From assembly GCA_002825515.1 (NCBI GenBank), contig PJET01000229.1:1-6342 (forward strand): DNA of 6,342 bases. The letters are read 5' to 3'. The first letter of the stretch is position 1, and the number at the start of each line of letters is the position of its first letter. The position numbers and the translations under genes are program-made. The notes under the pieces were generated by a model, which had not been told where the DNA came from, made no database searches, and saw only the letters and a list, made by a program, of their open reading frames with translations. Below, piece after piece: positions 5,697-6,342 of this stretch. Origin of the DNA: Candidatus Thorarchaeota archaeon MP11T_1 (GTDB lineage Archaea; Asgardarchaeota; Thorarchaeia; Thorarchaeales; Thorarchaeaceae).

Positions 5697-6341
5697 TTAA
5701 CGACGTGCCATCTCTTTATCAATTAGTTGCAGAATATCGTCAATACGCTCGAGAAGCAGTTCTTTTAGTTGCTTACCGGCATGTTCAGTTGGAGGCTCCA
5801 ATTCAAATGCTTTCGTGTACATTAGTTTGGCTTTCAAGATTTCTTCATTTAGAACTCTTAGTATGTCAGTCCCCATATATGGAATCTCTTCAGATAGGTT
5901 TCGTAACCACTCAAGTTGAGTCACCATTTCTTCCCTCATGGAACTAGAAATGCCCACTTCTTCTATCGAGAGTAGTTCTTCAGGTGTAAGCGCGTGTTCA
6001 AGTGCAGTAACTCGTTTCTTTGACCTCCTAACGAGCATCCCAGCTGTTAAACCAGCCGCTGCAACTATACTAATGTAAAGAACATCTGGTGGTATTATAA
6101 TAGGTGGAATTGACCATTGGACTCTAGGTATTTTATTTCCGTGTACAACTATTGTCAGTCCATATTGATCTTCGAAATCATCAATATCATATTCAACGGT
6201 ACCCGTATCAGGACTAGAAAAGTTGACCTCCCATCGTTGTGTTGCCTCATTAAATATTGCCCTCTCACCATTAATAATGACTAACGTAGTTGGATTTTCA
6301 ATATACGATGCATCTGATGTATAGCGAAGTTGGAAGTAAAT
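5697..6341 (-). CDS. C-terminal part of a single-pass surface protein with helical cytoplasmic tail (5' end beyond window)
   Basis: The minus-strand frame is open from the window edge to TAA at 5697-5699, giving 214 residues without a stop; the start lies outside. Residues 1-80 look like a beta-sandwich domain of the kind found in archaeal surface proteins, with alternating hydrophobics, WEVNF, a TGTVEYDI strand and DQYGLTIVV. A proline-rich stalk (79-85) leads to one membrane helix, VLYISIVAAAGLTAGMLV (87-104), followed by RRSKKR, which places the C-terminus in the cytoplasm. The tail (about 110-214) is acidic and predicted helical, with a final segment KQLKELLLERIDDILQLIDKE that has heptad-like spacing. 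An internal ATG at 6036-6038 falls inside the membrane helix and is not a likely start. This could be a surface sensor or adhesin; no enzymatic motif is seen. Confidence 0.82.
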   Translation of the reverse strand: MYFQLRYTSDASYIENPTTLVIINGERAIFNEATQRWEVNFSSPDTGTVEYDIDDFEDQYGLTIVVHGNKIPRVQWSIPPIIIPPDVLYISIVAAAGLTAGMLVRRSKKRVTALEHALTPEELLSIEEVGISSSMREEMVTQLEWLRNLSEEIPYMGTDILRVLNEEILKAKLMYTKAFELEPPTEHAGKQLKELLLERIDDILQLIDKEMARR

Positions 6342-6342
6342 T

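Noticed and set aside
5325..5947. Open frames antisense to the TPR-longin gene (5325-5549) and to the surface-protein gene (5705-5947).
   Set aside because: Both overlap better-supported genes on the opposite strand and show no coding signature.
5697..6038. A complete 113-residue minus-strand protein starting at the ATG at 6036-6038.
   Set aside because: The frame stays open for 101 more codons to the window edge and encodes an ectodomain-like region and most of a membrane helix; the ATG falls inside that helix, so it is an internal methionine of a longer gene.
1..6342. Anti-phage defence island, CRISPR array, tRNA or insertion sequence.
   Set aside because: Apart from the STAND NTPase there are no nucleases, methylases, transposases or integrases; no regularly spaced repeats or tRNA-like folds were seen. 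The defence reading of the STAND gene alone is not enough to call a system.

Overview
The window looks archaeal and most resembles an Asgard archaeon, possibly a Thorarchaeota-like genome. The reasons are moderate-to-low GC, Shine-Dalgarno-led genes with GTG and ATG starts, TATA-like boxes about 50 nt before starts, a TPR protein carrying a longin/roadblock-like domain, and a single-pass surface protein with a helical cytoplasmic tail. This placement is inferred from protein style; no marker gene is present.

Layout from left to right. (1) At the left edge is the first ~16 codons of a minus-strand gene that runs out of the window, with its leader and promoter. (2) A 3 kb minus-strand gene encodes a STAND-class P-loop NTPase with a long C-terminal TPR array and no recognisable effector domain. 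(3) A divergent intergenic region (about 3159-3353) holds promoters for both directions and two inverted repeats. (4) A plus-strand gene encodes a DppB/OppB-type ABC transporter permease with no DppC, ATPase or binding-protein gene beside it. (5) A 232-nt AT-rich gap contains an imperfect hairpin and the promoter of the next gene. (6) A plus-strand gene encodes a TPR protein with a C-terminal longin- or roadblock-like alpha/beta domain. (7) Convergent to it, 14 nt away, is the C-terminal 214 residues of a minus-strand membrane-anchored surface protein that runs off the right edge.

No operon is evident: each gene appears to have its own promoter. Two regulatory links stand out. The leader of the STAND gene is repeated just past its stop codon, at the head of the next minus-strand gene, so the STAND gene is bracketed by direct repeats of about 70 bp. 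The core of that leader (GAC-N3-CTTATCT) also occurs at matching distance before the TPR-longin gene. This suggests a shared promoter class for the STAND gene, its neighbour and the TPR-longin gene, but not the permease. No RNA gene, CRISPR array or insertion sequence was seen.
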